DNA from: Streptomyces sp. SAI-127
GTDB lineage: Bacteria; Actinomycetota; Actinomycetes; Streptomycetales; Streptomycetaceae
Length of the DNA: 64,000 bases
NCBI RefSeq assembly: GCF_029894425.1
Contig: NZ_JARXYJ010000001.1
Location: 806,001-870,000, forward strand
Direction of reading: 5' to 3'
In this document: positions 8,169 through 16,411 of the stretch, piece by piece
Layout of the letters: the number at the start of each line of letters is the position of its first letter
Numbering within the stretch: position 1 is the stretch's first letter
Notes under the pieces: generated by a model
Database searches by the model: none
The model's input: only the letters and a program-made list of their open reading frames with translations
What the model was told of the DNA's origin: nothing
Position numbers and translations under genes: made by a program

Positions 8169-8966
8169 ATGGCGGTGGAGATGACGGACCTCTTGGTGAC
8201 GGCCGTCGGGCCGATCCGGCTGATCGAGCTGAACCGGCCGGACCAGCTCAACGCGATGAGCGAGGAGCTGCACGCGGGTCTCGCGTCGCTGTGGGACTCG
8301 CTCGCCGACGACCCTCAGGCCCGGGTGGTCGTCCTCACCGGACGCGGCCGGGCGTTCAGCGCCGGTGGCAACTTCGACATCATGACCCGGGTCCAGCGCG
8401 ACCGCGCCTTCCGGGAGCGGAACGTCGACGAGGCGCGGCGGATCATCACCGGCATGGTGCGCTGCCCGCTGCCGGTGATCGCGGCGGTCAACGGGCCCGC
8501 GGTGGGCCTGGGATGCAGCCTGGCCCTGCTGAGCGACCTGGTACTGATCGCCGACGACGCCTATGTCGCGGACCCCCACGTACAGGTCGGACTCGTCGCC
8601 GGCGACGGCGGCGCACTCGTCCTCCCGCTGCTCGTCGGCCTGGCCCGCGCGAAGGGACTGCTGTTCCTCGGCGACCGGGTCGGCGCCGAGGACGCGGTCC
8701 GGCTGGGCATCGCCAACCGTGCCGTGCCCAAGGACAAGCTCCTGGACGAGGCGATGGACCTCGCCGGACGGCTGGCCGCCCTGCCCGCGCAGGCGCTGCG
8801 CGAGACCAAGCGCGCGGTGAACCTGCACCTGGAGCAGGCGCTCGCCACCGTGCTCGAACCCGCACTGCTCGCCGAACAGGAGACCATGCACTCGCCGGAC
8901 CACATCGCCGTCGTCGAGAAGATCATCGCGTCCCGCGCCCGTCGCCGGACCGCCGGAGAGGGCTGA
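8169..8966 (+). CDS. Enoyl-CoA hydratase/isomerase family protein (GD-type crotonase)
   Basis: A 265-residue crotonase with [31 protein letters not shown] and HVQVGLVAGDGGALVLPLL. As in the protein at 2661, both canonical glutamates are replaced (S in GLGCSLA, D in GDGGA). The two are probably paralogues. ATG 8169 is taken; a second in-frame ATG at 8181 is possible. It is followed after 3 bp by an acyl-CoA dehydrogenase in a three-gene rightward operon. Confidence 0.88.
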   Translation: MAVEMTDLLVTAVGPIRLIELNRPDQLNAMSEELHAGLASLWDSLADDPQARVVVLTGRGRAFSAGGNFDIMTRVQRDRAFRERNVDEARRIITGMVRCPLPVIAAVNGPAVGLGCSLALLSDLVLIADDAYVADPHVQVGLVAGDGGALVLPLLVGLARAKGLLFLGDRVGAEDAVRLGIANRAVPKDKLLDEAMDLAGRLAALPAQALRETKRAVNLHLEQALATVLEPALLAEQETMHSPDHIAVVEKIIASRARRRTAGEG

Positions 8967-8969
8967 GGG

Positions 8970-10106
8970 ATGGACTTCGCGTTCAGCGACGAGCAAGAGG
9001 AACTGGGGCGCACCGTACGGGCGTTCCTGACCCACACCTCGCCCGAGACCGAGACACGGCGCCTGATGGAGACGCCCGAGGGCTTCGACCGGGCGCTGTG
9101 GCGCCGGATGGGTTCGGAGCTCGGGCTGCAAGGGCTGGCCGTACCGGAGGAGTACGGCGGTGCCGGGTGCGGGCCGGTCGAAGTGGGCGTGGTGATGGAG
9201 GAGATGGGCCGTGCGCTGCTGTGTGCGCCGTTCCTGTCCTCGGCCGTACTGGCGACGACCACGCTGCTGCGCTGCGCCGACGAGGACGCCCGCAAACGCC
9301 TGTTGCCGGGCCTGGCCTCCGGTGAACTGGTCGGGACACTCGCCCTGACCGAGGACGCCGCCCGCTGGGACGCGGCGGGGGTCCGGCTCACCGCCCGGGA
9401 AAGCAACGGGAGTTGGCTGCTGAACGGGCACAAGATGTTCGTCCTGGACGGTGCCACCGCCGATGTCGTCCTCACCGTGGCCCGCACCGGCGACGGCATC
9501 GGGGTCTTCTGCGTGGACGGCGACGCGACCGGCCTGACCCGTGCACCGCTGCCCACGATGGACCCGACCCGCCGCCAGGCCCGCCTCGACTACCAGGACG
9601 TACCGGCGACCCGGCTGCGTGCACACGGCGACGGATGGGACCTGGTGTCGGAGGTGCTCGACCGGGCCGCGGTGGCGCTGGCCGCCGAGCAGGTAGGGGT
9701 GGCCTCCCGCGCACTCGACATGGCGGTGGAGTACGCCAAGGTGCGCCACCAGTTCGGGCGGCCCATCGGCTCCTTCCAGGCCGTCAAGCATCTGCTCGCC
9801 GACGTCCTCCTCGAGGTGGAGTCGGCGCGCGCCGCCGCCCACTACGCCCTGCTCGCGTCGGAGAACGAGGACCCGGAGCTGCCCGCCGTGGCCAGCCTGG
9901 CCAAGGCGTTCTGCTCCGACGCGTGTGTACAGGCGACCGAGGAGAACATCCAGGTGCACGGCGGCATCGGCTTCACCTGGGAGCACCCGGCCCACCTCTA
10001 TCTGAAGCGGGCCAAGACGTCACAGCTGCTGTTCGGGGATCCGGCGTACCACCGGGAGCTGCTCGCACGGAGAATCGGCATGGAAACGGACAAGGGAGCG
10101 GCATGA
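8970..10106 (+). CDS. Acyl-CoA dehydrogenase family protein, partner-subunit type
   Basis: A 378-residue protein beginning MDFAFSDEQEELGRTVRAFL and ending with HGGIGFTWEHPAHLYLKRAK, the same signature as 1427 and 30615. VPEEYGGAGCG and AKVRHQFGRPIGSFQAVKH are clear. Unlike those two it has no adjacent large-subunit dehydrogenase; it could pair with one elsewhere in the locus or act alone. Its stop overlaps the start of the LLM oxidoreductase by 4 bp. Confidence 0.92.
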   Translation: MDFAFSDEQEELGRTVRAFLTHTSPETETRRLMETPEGFDRALWRRMGSELGLQGLAVPEEYGGAGCGPVEVGVVMEEMGRALLCAPFLSSAVLATTTLLRCADEDARKRLLPGLASGELVGTLALTEDAARWDAAGVRLTARESNGSWLLNGHKMFVLDGATADVVLTVARTGDGIGVFCVDGDATGLTRAPLPTMDPTRRQARLDYQDVPATRLRAHGDGWDLVSEVLDRAAVALAAEQVGVASRALDMAVEYAKVRHQFGRPIGSFQAVKHLLADVLLEVESARAAAHYALLASENEDPELPAVASLAKAFCSDACVQATEENIQVHGGIGFTWEHPAHLYLKRAKTSQLLFGDPAYHRELLARRIGMETDKGAA

Positions 10107-11128
10107 AGGTCGACGGCAAGCTCAACGTGTGGAGCACCACGGAGGTCGTGGAGGAGGCCAGGCACCACGAGAAGGCCGGCTACGACGGCCTGTGGGCGTC
10201 GGAGTCCAAGCACGACCCCTTCCTGCCGCTGGTGCTGGCGGCCGAGCACACCGACCGCCTCGAGGTGGGGACGGCCATCGCGGTGGCCTTCGCCCGCTCC
10301 CCCATGCAGCTCGCGTACACCGCGCACGACCTGCAGACCTACGCGGGCGGACGGTTCTCGCTCGGTCTCGGCAGCCAGATCAAGCCGCACATCGAGCGGC
10401 GTTTCGACATGCCGTGGAGCCGGCCCGCGGCCCGCATGCGGGAGTACGTGAGCGCGCTGCACGCGATCTGGTCGGCCTGGAACGAGGGCGAGAAGCTCGA
10501 CTTCCGCGGCGACTTCTACTCGCACACCCTGATGTCGCCTTTCTTCTCTCCCCCGCCCGCTCCCGGCGGCGCGCCCAAGGTGTTCGTGGCCGCGGTCGGC
10601 CAGGCCATGACCAAGGTGGCGGGCGAGGTCGCCGACGGGCTCCTCGCGCACGGCTTCACCACCGAGCGGTACCTGCGGGAGGTGACCCTGCCGACCGTGG
10701 AGACGGGGCTCGCCGCGTCCGGACGTACGCGGGCCGACTTCGCCGTCTCCCATCTGCTGCTGACCGCGACCGGCCGGACGGAGGAGGAGATGACCCGTGC
10801 GATCGACGGCACCCGCGCCCAGATCGCCTTCTACGGCAGCACACCCGCCTACCGCGGGGTGCTGGAGCTGCACGGCTGGGGCGAACTCGGCGACGAACTG
10901 CACACATTGTCGACGTCCCGGCGCGAGGACAAGTGGGAGGCGATGAGCCGCCTCGTCGACGACGAGGTGCTGCACACGTTCGCGGTCGTGGCGGAACCGG
11001 AGCGGGTGGCGGGTGAGATCCGGCGCCGGTACGGGGCACTGGTGGACCGGGTGTCGTTCTACACGGCGTACGAGATCGACGCCGAGGTGTGGGAGCCCAT
11101 CGTGCAGGAGCTGCGCACACCCGAGTGA
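10103..11128 (+). CDS. LLM-class flavin/F420-dependent oxidoreductase
   Basis: A 341-residue luciferase-like TIM barrel starting MKVDGKLNVWSTTEVVEEAR. Family marks are HEKAGYDGLWASESKHDPFLPL, VGTAIAVAFARSPMQLAYTAHDLQ, GGRFSLGLGSQIKPHIERRF and the C-terminal R-V-S-F-Y. The sequence resembles the F420-dependent group found in mycobacterial catabolic clusters; FMN versus F420 cannot be decided by eye. It may reduce or hydroxylate a CoA-linked intermediate. Start fixed by the ATGA overlap with the dehydrogenase. Its stop lies 3 bp from the stop of the convergent GntR gene. Confidence 0.85.
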   Translation: MKVDGKLNVWSTTEVVEEARHHEKAGYDGLWASESKHDPFLPLVLAAEHTDRLEVGTAIAVAFARSPMQLAYTAHDLQTYAGGRFSLGLGSQIKPHIERRFDMPWSRPAARMREYVSALHAIWSAWNEGEKLDFRGDFYSHTLMSPFFSPPPAPGGAPKVFVAAVGQAMTKVAGEVADGLLAHGFTTERYLREVTLPTVETGLAASGRTRADFAVSHLLLTATGRTEEEMTRAIDGTRAQIAFYGSTPAYRGVLELHGWGELGDELHTLSTSRREDKWEAMSRLVDDEVLHTFAVVAEPERVAGEIRRRYGALVDRVSFYTAYEIDAEVWEPIVQELRTPE

Positions 11129-11131
11129 CGG

Positions 11132-11923
11132 TCAGCCGAGCAGGTCCAGGACGGTGGTCATGGACCTGTTCTGCAGCAGGTAGTCCTCGGCCTCCTGGAG
11201 GTGGAGGCGCCACAGTTCCTCGGCGGCCTCGGTCTGGCGCGCGGCGACGAGCTCGACGAGGGCGCCGTGGGCGCGGAAGCCCCGGCGGTTGGCGCGTACG
11301 TTCTCGGGGCTGCCCGCGTCGAGGTCGACGTGGGACCAGTTCGCCTGGTCGATGATGTGCCGGACCATGCCGTTGAGGACGCTGAGCGTCTCGTTGCCCG
11401 CCAGTTCGACGACCAGCGCGTGGAACTGCATGTGGGCGCGGATGAAGGCCGACGGGTCGTCCATCAGGGTCTCCGCCTCGGCGACGGCGGCTCGCAGCCG
11501 CTCCAGGTCCTCGTCCGTGCGTCCCTCGGCCAGCAGTCCGGCGCACGGTGCCTCGATGACCGTACGGGCGTCGTAGACGTCCTTGAGGGTCGTGCCCCGG
11601 TATTCGAGGACCACGCCGGCGTACCGGGCCGCGACCGTGCCTTCCGGGGTCTGCACCCGTGCCCCGCCCCGGGCGCCCCGGCGCACGCTGATCAGCGACT
11701 CCGACTCCAGCACCCGGAACGCCTCACGCAGCGTCGGCCGGGAGACGGCGAACTCCGCCATCAGCGCCGACTCGGCCGGCAGCGCCTCGCCCTCGGTCAG
11801 TTCTCCGCGCACGATCTTGCGGCGCAGCTGTGCCGCCACCAGCTCGGCCATCTTGGGGACGCGGACCTTGACACCGTTCACGCCCCCACCGCCACCGCCC
11901 TGCCGCCCCGTCGTACTCGTCAC
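11132..11923 (-). CDS. GntR-family regulator, FCD (FadR/VanR) subgroup
   Basis: A 263-residue regulator. The N-terminal winged helix is visible as LRRKIVRGELTEGEALPAES then FAVSRPTLREAFRVLESESLISVRRG; the C-terminal all-helical FCD ligand domain follows with the metal-binding pattern D-x-R (YDARTVIE), H-x-x-x-H-like FIRAHMQFHALVVELAGN and a late R-x-H (GFRAHGALV). The GTG at 11923 is preferred because GGAGG lies 8 bp before it; an in-frame ATG exists at 11947. Its own promoter gap carries the locus motif at 11994, so it is the best candidate for a local, autoregulated repressor responding to a pathway acid or CoA ester. Confidence 0.9.
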   Translation of the reverse strand: MTSTTGRQGGGGGGVNGVKVRVPKMAELVAAQLRRKIVRGELTEGEALPAESALMAEFAVSRPTLREAFRVLESESLISVRRGARGGARVQTPEGTVAARYAGVVLEYRGTTLKDVYDARTVIEAPCAGLLAEGRTDEDLERLRAAVAEAETLMDDPSAFIRAHMQFHALVVELAGNETLSVLNGMVRHIIDQANWSHVDLDAGSPENVRANRRGFRAHGALVELVAARQTEAAEELWRLHLQEAEDYLLQNRSMTTVLDLLG

Positions 11924-11993
11924 CGGGCCCACCTCCGTCCGACCCACAGGTGCGGGGACACAGCCCGAGCACCGGGTAGACGGTTCACTCTAC

Positions 11994-12010
11994 TAGATAA
12001 CTGATTGAAC
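11994..12010 (-). promoter_or_regulatory. Promoter/operator motif upstream of the GntR gene
   Basis: TAGATAACTGATTGAAC forms the core of a partly symmetric element (CTAG at both ends, 11993-12013). It nearly matches the sites at 39549 (GCTAACTGATTGCA), 20697 and 37681. The 3' end of the last conservon gene touches it. Confidence 0.5.
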
Positions 12011-12612
12011 TAGGTTACCGAGTTCGAGTTCGCGGCGATGAGATGTTCGGCCAGCGCGAGCAGCAGATCGCGGCCGACCGACCGCTGCCGCATGTCCCCG
12101 ATCACCAAGGGGACTTCCGGGTCCAGGTCCAGCGCTTCGCGGATCTCCCGCTCGTCGCGTTCCTGGCGGCCGTGGAAGCAGTTGACGCCGATCACGAACG
12201 GGATGCCGCGGCTCTCGAAGAAGTCGATGGACGCGAAGCTGGACTCCAGCCGTCGGGTGTCGGCGACGACCACCGCGCCCAGCGCGCCGTGCACGAGGTC
12301 GTTCCACATGAACCAGAAGCGCTCCTGACCAGGTGTCCCGAAGAGGTAGACCACCAGGCGCGGGTTGACCATGATGCGACCGAAGTCCATGGCCACCGTG
12401 GTGGTGGACTTCCGCTCGACGCCCTCGACGTCGTCGACGCCCACGCTCGCGACGGTCAGGTACTCCTCGGTGCGCAGCGGCGCCACCTCGCTCACCGCCC
12501 CGACCAGGGTCGTCTTGCCGACGCCGAAGCCACCGGCGACAAGGATCTTGACCGCCGCGGGGGCCGAGCCGTCGTAGGCCCGGCCCGCGGGGTCAGAGTC
12601 TGCGAAGGCCAT
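12010..12612 (-). CDS. cvnD: Conservon GTP/ATP-binding protein (CvnD type)
   Basis: A 200-residue Ras-like P-loop protein with Walker A GGFGVGKTT (about residue 28), Walker B/G3 FGTPGQERF, and VVVADTRRLESSFASIDFFE. In Streptomyces conservons the fourth gene encodes such a membrane-associated small GTPase-like switch. It overlaps the DUF742 gene by 20 bp. Symbol denotes conservon position, not a numbered locus. Confidence 0.95.
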   Translation of the reverse strand: MAFADSDPAGRAYDGSAPAAVKILVAGGFGVGKTTLVGAVSEVAPLRTEEYLTVASVGVDDVEGVERKSTTTVAMDFGRIMVNPRLVVYLFGTPGQERFWFMWNDLVHGALGAVVVADTRRLESSFASIDFFESRGIPFVIGVNCFHGRQERDEREIREALDLDPEVPLVIGDMRQRSVGRDLLLALAEHLIAANSNSVT

Positions 12613-12982
12613 CCCTCACCGCCCGAAGAAGTGTCATATCCATTGCGCTTCCTACTGCTACAGCGATCGGTGGACGGGTGGTGGCCCTGCCCAGCGCGAC
12701 CAGGTCGTCGATCAGGATTTTCGTCACCGCCACGGGCAGGTTCAGTTCCGCGGCGATCTCCGCCACCGCGGCGGGTGTGCGGCACTGCTGGAGGATCGAG
12801 CGGTGCTCGGGTTGCAGGCCTCGCAGACCGGCCCGGCCGGGCGCCGGTTCGACGGTTGTCACGAGGGTGATCAGAGTGAGGTCGTCACGCGCGGGTGCTG
12901 TCCGGCCCTGGGTGATCGTGTAAGGCCTGACCGACAGCTCTTCAGCGTCTCCCGCTTCCAGGCCGTCCATCCAGTGGCTCAC
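12593..12982 (-). CDS. cvnC: Conservon DUF742 protein (CvnC type)
   Basis: A 129-residue protein with the DUF742 pattern: VRPYTITQGRT near the N-terminus, LRGLQPEHRSILQQCRTPAAVAEIAAELNLPVAV, then ILIDDLVALGRATTR, a winged-helix-like region. It overlaps CvnB by 4 bp and CvnD by 20 bp, the normal tight arrangement of these four genes. Confidence 0.95.
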   Translation of the reverse strand: MSHWMDGLEAGDAEELSVRPYTITQGRTAPARDDLTLITLVTTVEPAPGRAGLRGLQPEHRSILQQCRTPAAVAEIAAELNLPVAVTKILIDDLVALGRATTRPPIAVAVGSAMDMTLLRAVRDGLRRL

Positions 12983-13413
12983 TCACGTACACCGACCTCG
13001 TCGGCGGGCGCACCGAAGCGTGCCTCGGTGCTCATGCGCTGGCCCACTTGCTGCATGAGGGTGTGCATGGCCACGGCCATCAGTTCGGCGTCCACTTCCT
13101 GGGATGCCACGACTGCCAGATGCGTGCCCCGGCCCGCGGCGGAGATGAACAGCCACAGGTCGGTCAGCTCGACGATGACCTGGTGCACCGAACCGCCGCC
13201 GAACAGCTGCCCGACCCCGCGGGCCAGGCTCTGCTGGCCGGTGGCGATGGCGGCGAGGCGTTCGGCGTCGCCGCGGACGATGGTGCGGGACTGGCTGACC
13301 ACCAGCCCGTCGTCGGACAGCACGATGGCGTGGTGCGTGCCGGGAACCTGTTCGACCAGCCCGTCCAGCAACCAGTCGAGGTCCGGATGGGTGGCGGTCG
13401 TTCGCATTGTCAT
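12979..13413 (-). CDS. cvnB: Conservon Roadblock/LC7 protein (CvnB type)
   Basis: A 144-residue Roadblock/LC7 domain protein: DLDWLLDGLVEQVPGTHHAIVLSDDGL, then RLAAIATGQQSLARGVG and GRGTHLAVVASQEVDAELMAVAM. Such proteins act as a GTPase-regulatory partner of CvnD, comparable to MglB with MglA. It follows the sensor kinase by 2 bp. Confidence 0.95.
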   Translation of the reverse strand: MTMRTTATHPDLDWLLDGLVEQVPGTHHAIVLSDDGLVVSQSRTIVRGDAERLAAIATGQQSLARGVGQLFGGGSVHQVIVELTDLWLFISAAGRGTHLAVVASQEVDAELMAVAMHTLMQQVGQRMSTEARFGAPADEVGVRE

Positions 13414-13415
13414 GG

Positions 13416-15926
13416 TCAGTCTTCCGTCGGGATCCGTCTACGTTGCGGCAGCACGTCGGTGGGTTCGTGGTCGGTCGGGGGAGCATCGCGCCGGACCATC
13501 CGGGACTGGCGTTGGAAGGCGCCGATCGTCGCGCCGGAGCGGGCGGGCGCGGACCGGCGGGCCAGTTCCTGCTCGTCGGGCGAGGGCGCCCGCAAGTCCG
13601 CGTTCGGGTCGCGCAGTTCGTCGGCGAGACTGGCCAGGCGGACCCGTTTGGGCAGTGGTCGCACGTCCGGCGCGGTATTCGCACGGGGTGTCTCGGCCGC
13701 CGCCCGCGGTGCGCCCGCCATCTGCGGCACTCCGTGGGGGCCCGGCGGCCGGGTCCAGACATCGTCGGCGGGCGGCGCGGCGCCGTACGGGCCGACACGG
13801 GCGGTCACCAGCGTGTCCACGTCCAGCGTCGTGGCATGTTCCGTCCCGGGCACGTCCGTCACGGCCGCTTGATGCACCGGCGGCCAGGCGGGGTCGACTT
13901 CCGCGGCTGTGGGGCCGGTCCGTCCGGGGGCGTCGACGACGAGTTCGTCGGGGATGAGGACGACCACCCTGGTGCCGCCGAACGAGGAGGGCCGCAGCTC
14001 CACCTGGATGCCCAGGCCACGCGCCAGCCGGGCGACCACATAGAGGCCGAGCCTGACGTCGTCCGCCCGGGACATGACGTCCATGCGGGGCGGTTCGGTC
14101 ATCAGCCGGTTGGCCGCGTCGTACTGGTCGTCGTCCATGCCCACGCCGCGGTCCTCGATCTCCACCGCGAGGCCGCGCCCCACGCGGGCGGCGTACACCT
14201 CCACCGGCGTCGGCGGCTTGGAGAAGCCGACCGCGTTCTCCATGAGTTCGGCCAGCACGTGGATGACCAGACCGACCGCGCGCTCGGCCAGCCACACGCG
14301 TTCCTCGACGTCGATCTGGATCCGCCGGTAGTCCTGCACCTCGCTCTGTGCGGAGCGCAGCACATCCAGCAGCAGGACCGGTTTGCGCCAGCGGCGCTGA
14401 GGCTGGCCGCCCCCGAGGATCACCAGGTTCTCCTCGTAGCGCCGCAGTCTGGCGGTCAGATGGTCGAGGTCGAACAGGCCCTCCAGTACCTCGGGATCCT
14501 CGTGCCGGCGCTCCAGCTCACTGAGCTTCTTCATCTGGAGACCGATGAGCAGCTGGGTACGCCGGGCGATGCGCTGGAGGAGCTTTTCGAACCCGCGGAA
14601 CTGCGACACCTGCGCCATCGTCGTGTCCAGGGCGCTGTGGCGTGCGAGGTTCAGCGCCTGGCCCAGCTGGCCCAGTTCGTCGTCGCCGTGCTGGATCGCG
14701 GGCAGTTCGGCATCGAGGTCGACGACTTCTCCTCCGCGCAGGCGTTCGACCACGTCCGGCATCCGGGTCTGCAGGTCCAGGGCGGCGGCGCGCAGTGCGG
14801 AGATCCGGCGGCGCAGCGACCGGGTGAGCAGTGCGCTGATGAGCACGACCACGAGCACCGCCGCCGCGCCCAGCACGCTGGTGAAGATCAACCGCACCAC
14901 CATGGCGTGCAGTTCCTTCTCGGTGGCCGCCGTCAGGGTCACGGAGTAGGCGGTGTTGAGCTCCTGGAGCTGGGTAGCGACCGGCCCGACGCTGCCGCTC
15001 CACGTCGTGCCGAGTTCCTTGGAGAACTTGTCCGGGTCGGTCCCGGAGGCGGAGCCGGCCAGCACGTCCTGCTCGGCCGTCGTCTTCTGCTTCCAGGCGC
15101 TGCCCGCCATCAGTTTCCGGTACAGCGCGGCCTGGTCGTCGGGGACGAGGGGCACGATTTTGTTGTCGTAGAGGAAGTGCTGGGAGCCGATCCATCCGGC
15201 GAGCTGCCCGCGTTCGGTGGCGGAGAGCCGTCCGGTCACCGAGCCGCGGGTGAACAGCGCGTTCTCCCGCGAGATCATCTCCATGCCCCAGACCGAGTCG
15301 ATGGCCGGCCGGGCGAGGTAGTCGATGTTGGGCAGACCGACGTGGCTCAGGGTGGTGAACAGGTTCAACTGGCCGGAGATCAGGTTCGTATAGCGGTCGA
15401 ACGTCTGCTGCTGCGAGGCGGTTCGCTGGTCCACCCCGGCCCGGTAGTCGGCCAGTTTCCGAAGGTTCCTGCCCACCTGGACGACGTTGGCGCGGATGTC
15501 GTCCGGGGCGCTCCAGTCGCTGTCGGGCAGTTCCTGGACGGTCGTGACGTCGGCGTCGGTGCGGATGCGCTGCGCGCGCAACGCCTTCTGGTAGCCCGCG
15601 CGATCGGCGAGCTCCGCGCCGCTGAGCCGGCGTTCCTCCTGGAGGTCGAAGAAGGCCGCCATGATCGGACGTGCCGCCGCATTGGAGGCCGCGTTGCGGT
15701 CCTTCTGCTTCTGCCAGTCCGTGTAGAGCTGCGCGGAACTCGCCAGCCACAGGGCCACGAGGGTCACACTGGGCACCAGGGCCAGGATGAGCAGGACCGT
15801 TCGGAGTGACGGCTGTCGCCGGGCTCCGCTGCCCCTTGGGCCTTGTCTCTTCGACGCACGTGCGTGCACTGCCACTGAGGTCCCCAGCGATGCTCCAAGT
15901 GTCAGGCCGCTCCGATGGGCCCGCAC
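13416..15926 (-). CDS. cvnA: Conservon sensor histidine kinase-like protein with nitrate/sulfonate-sensing ectodomain (CvnA type)
   Basis: An 836-residue membrane protein. A first membrane helix (VLLILALVPSVTLVALWLAS, about residue 45) is followed by an extracytoplasmic helical domain of about 280 residues of the NIT type, a second helix (VLGAAAVLVVVLISALLT, about 355), a HAMP-like linker, and an HATPase domain with N-box ELMENAVGFSKPPTP and G1 EIEDRGVGMDD. No clear phospho-acceptor H-box is visible, as in other conservon kinases. The C-terminal 200 residues are proline-rich and low-complexity. An alternative GTG start at 15875 is possible. Confidence 0.93.
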   Translation of the reverse strand: MRAHRSGLTLGASLGTSVAVHARASKRQGPRGSGARRQPSLRTVLLILALVPSVTLVALWLASSAQLYTDWQKQKDRNAASNAAARPIMAAFFDLQEERRLSGAELADRAGYQKALRAQRIRTDADVTTVQELPDSDWSAPDDIRANVVQVGRNLRKLADYRAGVDQRTASQQQTFDRYTNLISGQLNLFTTLSHVGLPNIDYLARPAIDSVWGMEMISRENALFTRGSVTGRLSATERGQLAGWIGSQHFLYDNKIVPLVPDDQAALYRKLMAGSAWKQKTTAEQDVLAGSASGTDPDKFSKELGTTWSGSVGPVATQLQELNTAYSVTLTAATEKELHAMVVRLIFTSVLGAAAVLVVVLISALLTRSLRRRISALRAAALDLQTRMPDVVERLRGGEVVDLDAELPAIQHGDDELGQLGQALNLARHSALDTTMAQVSQFRGFEKLLQRIARRTQLLIGLQMKKLSELERRHEDPEVLEGLFDLDHLTARLRRYEENLVILGGGQPQRRWRKPVLLLDVLRSAQSEVQDYRRIQIDVEERVWLAERAVGLVIHVLAELMENAVGFSKPPTPVEVYAARVGRGLAVEIEDRGVGMDDDQYDAANRLMTEPPRMDVMSRADDVRLGLYVVARLARGLGIQVELRPSSFGGTRVVVLIPDELVVDAPGRTGPTAAEVDPAWPPVHQAAVTDVPGTEHATTLDVDTLVTARVGPYGAAPPADDVWTRPPGPHGVPQMAGAPRAAAETPRANTAPDVRPLPKRVRLASLADELRDPNADLRAPSPDEQELARRSAPARSGATIGAFQRQSRMVRRDAPPTDHEPTDVLPQRRRIPTED

Positions 15927-15942
15927 GATGACGCGCCGATGT

Positions 15943-15966
15943 TATCCATGGATACCGCTATCTAAA
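15943..15966 (-). promoter_or_regulatory. Promoter island of the conservon
   Basis: A perfect 12-bp palindrome, TATCCATGGATA (15943-15954), adjoins an AT-rich stretch that on the minus strand reads TTTAGATAGCGGTATCC, similar to the island at 2617 (TTAGATA, 6 bases, GTATCC). It lies 16 bp upstream of the chosen cvnA start and may place the conservon under the same control as the catabolic genes. Confidence 0.4.
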
Positions 15967-16015
15967 TACACTTAGAGCACCAAACTTTCACCATCATCGG
16001 TTTCAACCGATTCAA

Positions 16016-16411
16016 TCAAGGCTCCGGCACGAAACAGGGCAGCGTGATCTCGTCCGTGAGGGGCCGGAAGTCGACGCGTACGCGCATGCCGATGCCCACG
16101 GCCTCCGGATCGCTGGCGTCGACGTGCGAGAGCAGGGTGCCGCCGTCGTCGAGGTCGATCACGGCGAGCGCGAAGGGCGTGTCGAAGCCGGGGCCGGGGG
16201 CGCGGTACACGACGGTCACCGAGTAGACGGTCCCCCGGCCCACGCTCGGCGCGAAGTGCCAGTCCGGCGCCATGCACCCGGGGCAGGCGGGCTCTGGGAC
16301 GAAGAAGCGCAGGTTGCAGCTCGGGCAGTAGGGGACGACCAGGTCGCCGCGCCGGGCCGCGTCCCAGAACGGTTCGGACAGTTCGGTGGGGACGGGTACG
16401 GGCCGGCTCAT
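16016..16411 (-). CDS. DUF35 OB-fold/Zn-ribbon protein, partner of SCP2-type thiolase
   Basis: A 131-residue protein. The N-terminal rubredoxin-like zinc ribbon is YCPSCNLRFFVPEPACPGC, with four cysteines in two C-x-x-C pairs, followed by an OB fold (GRGTVYSVTVVYRAPGPGF and FALAVIDLDDGGTLLSHV). DUF35 proteins bind CoA substrates in complex with SCP2-type thiolases/aldolases. It overlaps the thiolase gene at 16408 by 4 bp, so the two are expected to form a complex. Last gene of a leftward five-gene set (16016-20650). Confidence 0.93.
   Translation of the reverse strand: MSRPVPVPTELSEPFWDAARRGDLVVPYCPSCNLRFFVPEPACPGCMAPDWHFAPSVGRGTVYSVTVVYRAPGPGFDTPFALAVIDLDDGGTLLSHVDASDPEAVGIGMRVRVDFRPLTDEITLPCFVPEP

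Noticed and set aside
13407..15809. 800-codon plus-strand frame across the conservon kinase
   Set aside because: Antisense shadow of cvnA; composition is H/D/G/V/R-rich with no domain, and the minus-strand frame has clear kinase motifs.
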